Shown here piece after piece: positions 23,645-33,739 of a stretch of 64,000 bases of DNA; position 1 is the first letter of the stretch, and each line of letters opens with the position of its first letter. The notes under the pieces are model-generated. The model did no database searches. It saw only the letters and a program-made list of their open reading frames with translations, and was not told where the DNA came from. Source of the stretch: Aphrocallistes beatrix (lineage: Eukaryota > Porifera > Hexactinellida > Sceptrulophora > Aphrocallistidae); NCBI GenBank assembly GCA_963281255.1, contig OY725503.1, forward strand, positions 620,001 through 684,000, in the 5' to 3' direction. The translations under genes were made by a program, and so were the position numbers.

Positions 23645-26600
23645 ATGTTTAAATTGGAGAAGAAAGTGAAGGAGGAAGCGAAAGCTCGCGAAGAGAATGG
23701 AGCAAAGCCTTTGTTTCAGAAACTCAAGTCCGTCAGGAGTACTAGACTCACGAGCGGTAGGTTACCGACGTCTTCCTTCCTCTACAGCGTCGGAGTAGCA
23801 GATTCTCTCCGAAATATTTCCGTGTAAATTATATTTTGGTGGCAATAGCTCGAGTATATGATACCGACAAATAACTCCAAACATAAGCGTAACTATTTTG
23901 ATTTTTTCATGGTTAGCTGGGGTGGCGAGATTTGTAAACATATATCAAACTAGTGTGGCATGCCACCCCAAGTCAACATAACATTTAGGTCTGGAGTGGC
24001 ACGCTACCCCTGCCACTCCTGGAGTTACGCCTATGAACTCAACCAATATTTCTCAAATCCTTTGTGCACCAACTCATGTAATTTCGAACGTAGAACCGAT
24101 GCATTGTATCTCAGTCTTATTTTTGTAAAGTCAATGCGAAATTGTATACCCTTTTAAGGACATACCTAATTCCCGTCCCGGAACTTACGAATCATCTTGA
24201 CTAACCTTTTAACATCAAAATTTGATATTTTTCTCATTTATTCAGTTTCTATATTTCTACAGAATATCCAGAGCTGGAAGGAAGCTTGCCAGGTAATTCA
24301 AATGTTAAAACTATAAATAGAGAAGACTAGACTAAATTCACCAATCAAATCTCAGCGTTAGTTAATTTCCTTTCATTTGAAACGAACGTTTTACTCTCTC
24401 ACATTATCCGAGAATCTACACTTTCTTGTTCATTAGATTGCTGTCTCGTATGTAGTTGACTCCGCTTAAGTAGGACACTGGTTACAGGGAAACCTGTCTA
24501 TTGGGACAAATCTCCAATAACGGAATCGTTCCCACTACAATGGAAGCTAATACAAAATGACATTGTGGTTAATTGGGAACTCCGCTTAATCGGAATTAAA
24601 TATCGTAATCCACAATGTCCCTATTAAGCAGGGTCAACTGAATGGAGAGTTGTTTCCTTTGTTACTTTATATCCCTGGTTTCCAAGTATTATTTTAGATT
24701 TCTCAAATCTATCTAATATATTTGTTCCAATTTTAGATACTTGTGAGATCATACATGACGACGCAGATAATCTGAGGAATTTTAAACTTGTAATCCAGCC
24801 TTGTAAGCTATTATAATAATTTAATTTCATAAATTGCTGAGGTTATTTCTTGATATTATATACTTCCTATTAGCAGAGGGGTACTGGATAAACGGAAAAT
24901 TCGTCATCGACATAAACATTCCGTCAGAATACAACATGCGACCTCCTGTCTGCAAGTGTCTCACCAGACTGTGGCACCCTAACATCACAGAGGACGGAAA
25001 GATATGTTTGAGGTAGAATCCATTCCGCAGCTAAATTAAAAAATCCACTCACACTAGTTCTAGTTTGAAGTTACAGTCCGCTTATTGCGACACATCTGAA
25101 TATTTTGTCCCGATTAAGCGGAGTTAACCAATGAAATTTAGTCTAACTTGTATAGGAGCCATTCCGTTCCTGGAGACTTGTCCTAATTATGCGGTTTTTC
25201 TGATTAACCGCTGGTGTCCCAATTAAGCGGAGTTTATTATACAGTCGACTCCGCTTAATAGGGTCACTGTTAATAGGGTCACTGTTTAATCGGGTCACTT
25301 TTGGTGGGACCGGAATAGCTCTCACACATAGAAGCTAATACAAATATTTTCGGTTAATAGGGTTCTCCACTTAATCGGGGCAAAATGTCCTCTGACCGAT
25401 GTGGTCCTATTAAGAGTCGACTGTAGTACAGTATGTGAATACATACCAAACTGAGAATCTGGTAGAGATGCGTTTGTTCTACTATACATTATCTCCTCTA
25501 AGATATTTTGTTATCATCAAACTAACTTCTGCTCACAACTCTAGTGTGCTGAGAGAGAATGCACTCGAGGCTTCTATTGGATGGTCGCCCGTTAGAACAC
25601 TGAAGGTCAGTTCTATACATTCTCTATTGGATATTACATGCTAACTTGAGCCGAAATAAAAGCGGGACGCAGCGTTGAATTTCGCGGGACATGGCGGGAC
25701 GCAATAGAAAAGTATTATGCATGGACATGAAGGGGAATTTTCATGTAAAAACGGGACACTCGAGAAATTAATCCATGAGAAGAGATAAAAAGCAGGACGT
25801 CCCGCCAAAAACGGGACAGTTGGCATGTATGCTAGTACAGTAGAACTCGGTTAGTACTCGGATAATACGTTCTTCGTTTTAGTACGTACTCATTTCTCTG
25901 AACCAAAATCCATCTATAATGTAGCTTTCTATGTACTTAGTACAAACTCGGTTAGTACGTACTTACGGATAATACGTACTAATAATTCCTTCCCGAAGGG
26001 TACGTCTTATCCTTAAGCATATGTATGAGCTATCTCGCTCTGATCTAGGATGTGGTTATGGGACTGAACTCTCTCTTCACTGACCTTGTCGACTTTGATG
26101 ATCCACTCAACATAGAGGCAGCAGAACACTTTGCTAAAGACCAGGTGAGAATGAGTTGACATTTATTCAGATTTAAGCTCAATTATTTTTAACGGCGAAA
26201 GAGTTCATCATAAATATGGTGATCAAAACCTGCCGTTGGAATGTGTAGTGTCATTCCCTGTTTAAACCATTTGGGCAGGGAAACCATACAAACTGCCAAA
26301 AACCGAAGAAGTCTAGAGTGACAATTTCCAATCTCAACAATTAAATAGCTATTTATAAAACTTTTACAGGTGACTCCGCTTAATTAATCGGAACACTTTG
26401 GTCGGATATTTTTCCCCGATTAAGCGAAGTTGATTGTGTTTGGTTATATCATAGCGTGCGTAACCACAGAGAAATACAATATAACCACGTTAATACGAAC
26501 ACGAGAGGACAGTCGAAATTTGTTCGTGTTCCCGAGGTTCTCTGAATGTGTTTTTCCTTTTTGTCTCATTTTTGGGGAGTTAGAGTGCCACGAATTCACA

Positions 26601-26712
26601 GAAACTTTTTTTTCTTCTCAAGTTAAACCATCGATTATAAATATATAATAATTTCTAGGAGGATTTCAAACGAAAAGTTAGAGAATATGTAAAGAAGTAT
26701 GCTCAAGACTAG
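23645..26712 (+). CDS. UBE2F: NEDD8-conjugating enzyme UBE2F, seven exons
   Basis: Exons are 23645-23756, 24263-24292, 24737-24802, 24874-25012, 25545-25605, 26049-26144 and 26659-26712. They add to 558 bases, 185 residues, the same length as human UBE2F, and every junction keeps phase. The E2 core shows the HPN box ([14 protein letters not shown]) with the catalytic Cys at about residue 114, the [12 protein letters not shown] helix and the [12 protein letters not shown] segment typical of UBE2F. It carries NEDD8 from the E1 (NAE1-UBA3) to cullin-5 through RBX2. Exons are tiny (30 and 61 bases for two of them), and introns 4 and 5 are packed with MITEs. Exon 7 and its 3' flank are duplicated at 34.8 kb. 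Confidence 0.93.
24453..24640. mobile_element. MITE, diverged CAGTCGACTCC family, UBE2F intron 2
   Basis: The ends are TAGTTGACTCCGCTTAAG and TTAAGCAGGGTCAACTG. The internal GGAACTCCGCTTAATCGG matches the family, but with many differences from the other copies. Confidence 0.55.
25074..25423. mobile_element. two CAGTCGACTCC-family MITEs in tandem, UBE2F intron 4
   Basis: The left copy is worn (about 25074-25235). The right copy at 25242-25423 has CAGTCGACTCCGCTTAATAG and GAGTCGACTG ends with TA flanks. It also contains an extra short duplication of GGGTCACTGTTAATAG near its left end. Confidence 0.6.
25640..26012. mobile_element. GCCAACTGTCCCG-family element followed by truncated CAGTAGAACTCGG MITE, UBE2F intron 5
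   Basis: At 25640-25832 lies an inverted copy of the CATGCCAAC-ended family (ACTTGAGCCGAAATAAAAGC ... GGGACAGTTGGCATGTATG). It is followed by a CAGTAGAACTCGG-family MITE from 25838 whose right end is lost after TACGTCTTATCC, near 26012, 37 bases before exon 6. Confidence 0.55.
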
Positions 26713-27442
26713 AATAACACAATAACAACAACAATAGCAACAACAACAACAACAACAACCTCTTCTTGAGAGAGACCTAGCTTAATTAATGACTGTTTTA
26801 TACAACTATTTCATTTCTTAGATTTTGTCAACTGAGGTTTCAGGAGTTACAACTGTATTGTATAGTAGTGCTTGTACTTATATGAAGAAATCGTGGTGAA
26901 TCCATCTCCACTGATTATCTCTGCTCCCGATACTTTTCACTAGAAGCTCAAATTAGGGATTCCGTAAATATATTTTTCTCAAATAAACTCAAAGCCAACT
27001 GTAATGTTAAATCCCTGAATTCGGGCATGCCTAATTTACGGGACGGGACAGTCCCGGAAAATCTAGGTACCTAAGTTACGGGACGGGATGCCGTCCCGTC
27101 CCGTAAATTAGGCATGCCCCTGAATTCTGATTAGCAAATACATTTTGACACCTTTTTTGAAAAGGTGTGAAAATTTTGCAGAACTTGCACCCAGGTTCAA
27201 ATATCCACCATATAAAGATATGGTCCAAATTTAAATTAGTAAAAATTACCGTTATAGAGAAGTAATTGTAATGGCAAAGTCGAAGACGGAATTGTTTTGA
27301 CCATTATAGCATGTTCCACTGTATTTAATGGTGTAGGAGGAGGCACACTAAAAATAATAATTCTTGCTTCTATGTACACTGAGTCAACCTCTTTTTCATG
27401 TGGAATCAGCGTTTTTCAGTGTTCGAATGGAAATGATTGTGT
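26560..27442 (+). repeat. segmental duplication, copy 1 (UBE2F last exon and 3' flank)
   Basis: Sequence from TTTTTGTCTCATTTTT through exon 7, the CAA-rich 3' UTR and on to CGAATGGAAATGATTGTGTAA is repeated in the same orientation at 34822-35732. This copy contains the functional UBE2F terminal exon and a MITE (27023-27119) that is absent from copy 2. No gene follows exon 7 within it. Confidence 0.85.
27023..27119. mobile_element. MITE, GGGCATGCC family, with flanking duplication and known empty site
   Basis: The ends are GGGCATGCCTAATTTACGGG and TAAATTAGGCATGCCC. The octamer CTGAATTC flanks both sides (27015-27022, 27120-27127; extendable to 10 bases with neighbouring Cs). The duplicated locus at 35283-35290 has a single CTGGATTC and no element. 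The 97-base element is almost one long imperfect palindrome rich in ACGGGACGGGA. Confidence 0.82.
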
Positions 27443-28240
27443 AAGCCAGTGTTTCTCAAACTGGGGGTCGCGAGATATAATTCATCTTTGAAAGTACACC
27501 TCGATGTTACTCAAATTTATTATCAAGTTCTGATTCAAGTTTATTCTTCACTCCTTTTAGTCAAAAGTGTAAAAGATAAACTAGTTTATCTCATTTCAAT
27601 AGATACGCCTTGAGTTTATTCTTTTCACTTAAGTTGTAATTACCCGACTTCTTGATCAATATATACATCTTGTATAAATACCTTCAGTATCATGTTTATT
27701 TTTTAACAAGCGCGCTTCGCTTGCTTGCGCTGCGCGGCTTGCGGACACTGCGTGTCCGCAGATTTACCCAGTGGGTGTTTGGGGATATTAGAGAAACAAT
27801 ACGGCGCTTTCTTGTTTTATACTAAGTACGCTGGATTGTCATTTGTGTACGGTTACATTAATGAAATCAGAACTGTAGCAGAAATTTTGTTTCGTGATAG
27901 ATATAATACTTCGTATTAAGTTAACTAATCCTGAATGTAAGCTCAATTTGAATACACACAAAGTTCACATTGCTAAAGATTATTATACTTAAATAATCAA
28001 TTCCAGTCCATGTCGTTAAAAGTTATTTTTTGATCGAATTGATTGATCGTAGCATATAACACACTTTAATTGTTGTTAACATAGGCGTCGGAAATGGGCC
28101 CGCCGGCCCGAAGGCTCCAGGTCGGTCCAATCGATTCCGGGGCCGCTACATTCACGGCATAGTACATAATACTGCCTGATACACGGTTCTAGGAATTTGG
28201 AGAAGGACTCAAGCTAGCATGGTGGCCAATACATTTCCCA
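27443..28240. other. repeat-rich intergenic stretch, no gene seen
   Basis: At 27443 lies CAGTGTTTCTCAAACTGGGGG, the end of a hAT-like element. At 27709-27780 lies a GC-rich hairpin repeat (AAGCGCGCTTCGCTTGCTTG...GTGTCCGCAG). At about 28081-28160 lies a GC-rich fragment with CCCGCCGGCCCGAAGG. None of the short open frames resembles a protein. Confidence 0.45.
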
Positions 28241-28647
28241 AAGAAGGATTAATTGTCCAAATCCCTACTCCCCCTCCCGATATTCCTCCACCACCACCTC
28301 CTTTTCCCTCTCAACCATCTCCACATTCTCTTGGTGTCATTAATTCTTGTCTTGTTAAGTGTGAAAAAAAACATCATTAGTATTCGCCTGGGTAGTTATC
28401 TGTACAGAAAGCTTCATACAAACGATTTGAAATCAAAATCACAAACGGAAACAGTGGAAAATTACGGAAGAAACTTCGAGTGGCTAAATACCAAGAGAGG
28501 AAAAGCTTCCTACCACGTCATGGTGACCAATCCACGTAGCATTCTTTGACCCAATGAAACTTACAAAAGAAGAGTTAATGACATGCATCAAAAAGGCGTT
28601 AACTAAACAGACATACCTTCATGGTGGTCTAGCCACATGAACCATCT

Positions 28648-28755
28648 CCTGATGCCATATTCAGTTATGGGCAATTGTACGTTGCCCTGGGTCGAGTTAA
28701 GAACCCTAAGGGCTTGAAAGTCATGGTTTACGGAGCATTAGTTCCAAAACCATAA
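28648..28755 (+). pseudogene. C-terminal scrap of a Pif1-like helicase, probably Helitron
   Basis: The frame reads PDAIFSYGQLYVALGRVKNP then KGLKVMVYG to a stop at 28753-28755. GQLYVAL-RV-x-x-x-GLKV is the last conserved motif of Pif1-family helicases, including the helicase domain of Helitron transposons. Upstream frames are broken (stop just before the motif), so only the end survives. It could also be an ordinary PIF1 fragment. Confidence 0.6.
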
Positions 28756-28816
28756 TATCAATCCATCCCTTAATAAGGATATGTGCATAAAGAATTCTAT
28801 AACATTGTGTCTTAAT

Positions 28817-29008
28817 CGTCTCGTGGTGTATCTGCATGAAAGAGAGTACACATTCGTCTCGTGGTGTATCTGCATGAAAGAGAGTACACATTCGTCTCGT
28901 GGTGTATCTGCATGAAAGAGAGTACACATTCGTCTCGTGGTATATCTGCATGAAAGAGAGTACACATTCGTCTCGTGGTATATCTGCATGAAAGAGAGTA
29001 CACATTAG
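28817..29008. repeat. 38-bp minisatellite, five copies
   Basis: A unit of 38 bases (landmarks CGTCTCGTGGTGTATCTGC and GAAAGAGAGTACACATT) is repeated five times with few differences; the last two copies read GGTATATC in place of GGTGTATC. It lies about 60 bases after the Pif1-like scrap. Open frames over it are artefacts. Confidence 0.9.
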
Positions 29009-30590
29009 TACACATTCGTTCCATACAGTTGGTACATTATAACTTACCTACCTGGACTGGATGTTCATGATTCAATACGCTACATTGAAGAACTGTAAGT
29101 TATATTAATATAGTATGATTCCTAATTAATCACTGTTTCAAAAATAATTTCAATTTTAATAGAATTCCCATTGAATTTCAATCAAGGCTGAAAATAGATT
29201 TCAGAGTAAACTCAATATGCAACTATTCGGAACTAATGAGAAAATCTAAATGGAACTAATGAGAAAATCTAAATGGGAGTTGAACTAAATTAATCAAAGT
29301 TCAAACTACGTATCACATACTCGTTGATCAATTCGGATCCCAGGTAATACTACTAACTCGATTTTAAAACAAAACTCGGGTATCTTTAGTCAATTTAGGT
29401 GTCCACTGATCGCCTTTTATGCTTGTGAATATTTCCATAATGAAAATTATTAACTAAATAGTGCATGATAATAGATATCACACTGATATATCGCCTTCAA
29501 AATATATATGGATAAATCTATTAATTAAAAAAACATACCTATAAGCAGTTGAAATGTTCTCACAACAAATGCAATGAATTGTAATGACCATCAATTGAAT
29601 CAGTAATAGAATAATTGCATTTGGTGTCATATAATCGTGTTGAATGAGGTATTATGGGATGTCTTTGTGTACTATTTTAGAGAGAATAATATATTCCATG
29701 AGTCGATACTACTTTAACTAATAATAGCATACTTACAAAATAGGAGATTTGTTGAGATGAGTATACAGATGGTGGTAATTTCGCCATTTAAAGTAGCTCA
29801 AAATAGAATCAGGGCACTCAAAGGCGCCACTTACAGGAAATCCAGCTAGCCAGCTTTCAAATCCTGAAATCGTCTGCACAAAAATTCCTATGAGCTACTG
29901 TAATAAAATGGATCGAAATGGTATAGCATGTCGATGTAGTACTACACCCAACCTCTGACCATTAAAGGTAGGGTCACAGGGTCACAATATTGTGTGCATA
30001 AATGGTGTCCACTCTCCAAAACTGGTGATCATTATTAGTTGCATTGATCACTAAATATCTAGATGCGCTAGAACACCTAAAATAGTTAACTGTACCCCAT
30101 TCGTTTGGAATGTTGATTAGCTCAAAATGATCGTCCAAATGATCGTCCAACTCCGATCGTCCAACTCCTTCACTTGTAATGCCTGACATGTGCATGACAT
30201 TTAAGGTGTGTTCTGGATTATTGCGGAATTTTGGACACAGATTTAAAGTGTCCCCAAACATTTGTGATAGCCGTATTCGTAGGGATCTATAATACAGTCC
30301 TAAACAGCTATCAATAATATTCACAAAAGTGTTCTCATAGACTGCAATCAAGGATCCATGTCATGATCCATGTCAATACTTATGGCTAACTGTCCTCATG
30401 TCCAATGAGAAGCGATTGACAGTACCTGTTAGACATACTGCTGCTCTAATAGGAATTGAGGGTTGACTGGGCGCTGGATCCCTGTCATCTCTGTCATCCT
30501 CCGAGCGATTCCTAAGTCTGCAGTAGAAAATGAAATTTCACTCAATGATATATCCATTTGAGAAAGATCCATGGTATCATTAATGTTTAT
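29009..30590. other. AT-rich intergenic DNA without recognisable genes
   Basis: No similarity to known genes is seen. One minus-strand open frame of 125 codons at 29974-30351 has no recognisable motif and no gene-like surroundings. A GGAACTAATGAGAAAATCTA unit is duplicated in tandem near 29229-29272. Confidence 0.4.
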
Positions 30591-30614
30591 ACAGGGTCAC
30601 CCAAAAGTCACATA
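30591..30614. repeat. isolated Tc1/mariner-like terminus
   Basis: ACAGGGTCACCCAAAAGTCA preceded by TA resembles Tc1/mariner-type terminal repeats (CAGGGT-x-x-CCCAAAA). No partner end was found in the following 1 kb, so this is a solo end or a degraded element. Confidence 0.4.
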
Positions 30615-30794
30615 GCACTTTTTGAAATAATTTTTTGTTGTTAATATCGACTTTATTGATAATGTGTGATATATCAAAATGATCCTTACAAGATGTTCTT
30701 CCGATTTGTGTACCTTGTTCGTATATAATAAATTCAATAGTTATTTTTGTAGATATTTTGTTTCTAGTTTCATTTGTAGAGTATTCGTCACATC

Positions 30795-30972
30795 ATGCCA
30801 TGTCACATCATGTCGTGTCATGTCATGTCATGTCATGTCATATCATGTCATGTCATGTCATGTCATATCATGTCATGTCATGTCATGTCATGTCATGTCA
30901 TGTCATGTCATGTCATGTCATGTCATATCATGTCATGTCATGTCATGTCATGTCATGTCATGTCATGTCACT
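30795..30972. repeat. pentanucleotide microsatellite (CATGT)n
   Basis: About 35 copies of TCATG/CATGT, with occasional TATCA variants about every 20-60 bases, open in several frames as a spurious Cys-His-Val-Met-Ser repeat. Confidence 0.95.
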
Positions 30973-31094
30973 TCCCCCGATATGAAATTAGTTCTACTCG
31001 GTAATCTAAGTGAAATTCAATTTTATTTTAAAACACACCACACAATAACACACAAAAAAACTAAAATATGCTATGTTCGATATTGTAAAACTAG

Positions 31095-31544
31095 TTAAGT
31101 CGGAATCATCGAGAGCGAGTGCAAGAGTGAGGGTGAAGGTGGAGGAGAGGGTGAGGGAGAGGATGGAGGTGGAGGAGAGGGTGAAGGTGGAAGAGAGGGT
31201 GAGGATGAGGATGGAGGTGGAGGAGAGGGTGAAGGTGGAAGAGAGGGTGAGGATGAGGATGGAGGAGAGGGTGAGGGAGAGGGTGAGGGAGAGGGTGAGG
31301 GAGAGGGAGAGGGTGAGGAAGAAAACGAGGAAGAGGATGGTGGTGGTTGAGGGGCAGAATTAATAATTGTTCGAAGCTCTTTCTTCTTTAGCTTGTTTGG
31401 GTCCTTAAATTGGATTTCATTAGGCCACCAATTCGGCCTCGCTTCGATATTCCAATCGGCCCAAATATGTGGGCCTACGTTGTTAATTTGGGAAGCGAGG
31501 ACGAGCTTCCTAGCTCGATGGCGGAAAGATGCAGCCGTTGTCAT
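31095..31544 (-). CDS. possible orphan coding region with Ser-Pro tail
   Basis: A minus-strand frame of 149 codons from ATG 31544 begins with a non-repetitive, protein-like N-terminus (MTTAASFRHRARKLVLASQI ... PNWWPNEIQFKDPNK) of about 65 residues. It then runs through the purine minisatellite as a Ser-Pro repeat. The first part has mixed composition, a WWP motif and balanced codon use, so it may be a real exon or a transposon gene remnant. I do not recognise the family. There is no supporting promoter or splice evidence. Confidence 0.25.
   Translation of the reverse strand: MTTAASFRHRARKLVLASQINNVGPHIWADWNIEARPNWWPNEIQFKDPNKLKKKELRTIINSAPQPPPSSSSFSSSPSPSPSPSPSPSPSPSPPSSSSPSLPPSPSPPPPSSSSPSLPPSPSPPPPSSPSPSPPPSPSLLHSLSMIPT
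31113..31350. repeat. purine-only minisatellite (GAGAGGGTGA-type units)
   Basis: The plus strand is almost entirely A and G (with T at unit ends) over about 240 bases: GGAGAGGGTGAGG, GGATGAGGATGGAGG and GGTGGAAGAGAGGG units. The strand asymmetry could allow triplex or G-rich structures. On the minus strand it encodes a Ser-Pro repeat. Confidence 0.85.
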
Positions 31545-31854
31545 AATTTATGAAATAACAGCTATTTCTTTTTCTATTTATACTTTTAGCCTCATTCAAC
31601 TCAGAATAAATTGAAAATTCCATTGAAACGTAATGCCCAGGATGCCCATGACTAATATAACCACAGCTAAAACGAACATTCGAATATTCGTCCGTTGAGC
31701 TGAATAAGAATTTCATATACTCCAGACCTGATTTTAATATATTTGTGGGTACTGAGTCTAGACAAGGTGTGAACTCTGAGAAGTTACCCTAAAATCGATT
31801 TTCAACTAACCTTAAAAATAATGGTTAACGTGTTTCACGTTTTTCGCTGTTATA

Positions 31855-33209
31855 CAGTATGTCAAGAAATTGATGATCCCTTAAAAAATTTTTATTTTTG
31901 CAATTATTTTCATATATAACATTCTTAACTCAATTGTCGTTATCGAACCATTAACTTGAATCTATAAAACGAAATATAAAATTTTCCTATACTATAATCG
32001 CAACAAGAATCACTAGAGAAACGTTGCAAAAAAATTCTGTTTTTAGTTAGAGATTTGATGTTATAAAATGGTGAAAGAGCATTCTTTGGCTACCCGAAAT
32101 CATGCTATTGGACAATTATCTGCTGGAATGTCGCAAACAGAGGTGGCTGATTCGTTAGGTGTTGGAATTGCCACAATAAAAAGATGGTGGAGGCGACACA
32201 GGGAGGGGAAAAGTTTGACGAATCGCAACGGTCGTGGCAGGAAAAAGAAGCTGACCAGAGTGGAAAAAATTAAAATTTCGAAAAGCAAGGGAAAAAGAAG
32301 ACAATCATGCAGAGAACTAGCTAATAGATTATCGAAACATGGGCGAAAGGTTTCCCATGAGACAATTAGGACGTATTTGCGCGGAAATCTAAAACTTAAG
32401 AGCTACAAACCCCAGACAGTGCCCAGGTTGACCATCAAACAGAAGGAAAATCGGGTAAAATTTTGCAAAGAGAGGAAAAACTGGACTGCAGAGGAGTGGA
32501 AAGCTGTTATATTTTCAGATGAGTCCCCATTTCAGTTATTTTCTCTCCCAAACAAGCAGACAGACCGAATATGGGCTTCCAAGAGGGAAGATGTGAAGCC
32601 AAACGAATCTTTGAAGCATCCTCTGAAAATCCAGGTTTGGGGAATGATGAGCTACCGAGCATTGGGGAAACTTCATGTAATTCCCAAAGGACAAATGGTA
32701 ACTGGGAAATATTATGTGGAAGAGATCTTGGAAAAGTCTCTTCATTCTGACTTCAACAGAAAGAAAGAAAATGGCTCTATTCTGATAAGAAAAATGCTTC
32801 CTGACATGTCTGTGGCCGTTTTCCAGCAAGATGGGGCCCCAGCTCATCACTCCCGCCTTGCCCAAAATTGGTTGCAACGCAACATTCCTTCATTCTGGAT
32901 CAAAGGTATATGGCCTGGCAATAGTCCTGATTTGTCGCCTATTGAAAATCTCTGGGCTATCGTGAAGGGGAAGCTCCAAGAACTGGAACCTGCAACCAAT
33001 GAAGAAACCCTGATTAAAAACGTCAAGGAGGCCTGGTCTCAGATATCACCTGATACTCTGGAAGCTTTAATAGCTGGAATGCAAAATAGAATTAAGAGAT
33101 GTCTACAATTAGAAGGAGGATACATAGGAAAGTAAAATTATAGGAGTTTGTAAGTTAGTTAAAAGTAATAAAGTTAAATTCAAGGGATCATCAATTTCTT
33201 GACATACTG
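31855..33209 (+). mobile_element. intact Tc1/mariner element, perfect 28-bp terminal repeats
   Basis: The left terminal repeat at 31855-31882 (CAGTATGTCAAGAAATTG...) is the exact complement of the right one at 33182-33209. TA target duplications sit at 31853-31854 and 33210-33211. The 1355-base element encloses a single unbroken transposase gene. The perfect ends and open frame suggest recent mobility. Confidence 0.95.
32068..33135 (+). CDS. Tc1/mariner-family transposase, DD37E spacing
   Basis: 355 residues, uninterrupted, inside a complete element. The N-terminus has two helix-turn-helix units: MSQTEVADSLGVGIATIKRW, then RELANRLSKHGRKVSHETIR, with a basic GRGRKKK link like the GRPR hook. 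The DDE core shows FSDES (first Asp), QQDGAPAHHS (second Asp) and NSPDLSPIENLW (Glu). There are 37 residues between the second Asp and the Glu, so this is a DD37E type rather than the classical DD34E Tc1. It cuts and pastes its own element at TA sites. AATAAA at 33167-33172 follows the stop inside the element. There is no sign of inactivating change. Confidence 0.95.
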   Translation: MVKEHSLATRNHAIGQLSAGMSQTEVADSLGVGIATIKRWWRRHREGKSLTNRNGRGRKKKLTRVEKIKISKSKGKRRQSCRELANRLSKHGRKVSHETIRTYLRGNLKLKSYKPQTVPRLTIKQKENRVKFCKERKNWTAEEWKAVIFSDESPFQLFSLPNKQTDRIWASKREDVKPNESLKHPLKIQVWGMMSYRALGKLHVIPKGQMVTGKYYVEEILEKSLHSDFNRKKENGSILIRKMLPDMSVAVFQQDGAPAHHSRLAQNWLQRNIPSFWIKGIWPGNSPDLSPIENLWAIVKGKLQELEPATNEETLIKNVKEAWSQISPDTLEALIAGMQNRIKRCLQLEGGYIGK

Positions 33210-33211
33210 TA

Positions 33212-33739
33212 TGAGACCATTCGCATTATTATCTCGCGATTTAGAAACACTTTTCATAATACTATTTTACCACATCTCACGATTTGCTACATCCCATCCT
33301 TAGGCGCCAAGTGTGGGTACCTTTAAAATAAAATTGAATTTCATCTCATCTCATTTATCTATACCCTTAGTATCAACTTACTAACGATTTACGTGATACT
33401 CCTAACATAACTAATAAAATGTCGGTCGACAGACCGATAGTGCAGCTCCAGGAAGTGACTCGAAGGAACATGTAATATAAATATCGGATTGCATCGTGAA
33501 TTACTAATCTTACGGCATTCTAAGTGTGAAATTTGGAATCTACATATTAAATTATCCTATATCAGCCGTTGAGAACTCGCTATTAGCTCAAAATAAGATT
33601 TTTTCGAAAGGTGTGAAAATTTGTATATATATACATATGTTAGAAACTCATAAAATATTCATATTATTACTTTCAAAGTGTTAAAATCGGAATCTACGCA
33701 TTAAATTATCCCATATTAGCCGTTGAAAACTCGCTTTCG
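33212..33739. other. AT-rich spacer with diverged tandem repeat units
   Basis: Two units with ATTAAATTATCC...ATCAGCCGTTGA-type ends (about 33535-33610 and 33690-33740) resemble the 141-bp tandem units at 51122-51540 (ATATTCGAAATCTACACCCC...CCGTTGGAAGC). No gene is seen. Confidence 0.4.

Noticed and set aside
28721..29024. Minus-strand frames rich in Cys-Arg-Tyr-Thr repeats
   Set aside because: They are produced by the 38-bp minisatellite.
29974..30351. 125-codon minus-strand gene
   Set aside because: No recognisable motif, no splice or promoter signals, and surrounded by repeats; chance open frame is likely.
30679..31098. Open frames over the CATGT repeat
   Set aside because: Pentamer repeats open all frames with a Cys-His-Val-Met-Ser pattern; no protein-like sequence surrounds them.
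32536..32877. Antisense frame within the transposase
   Set aside because: Shadow of the DDE transposase, with no independent support.
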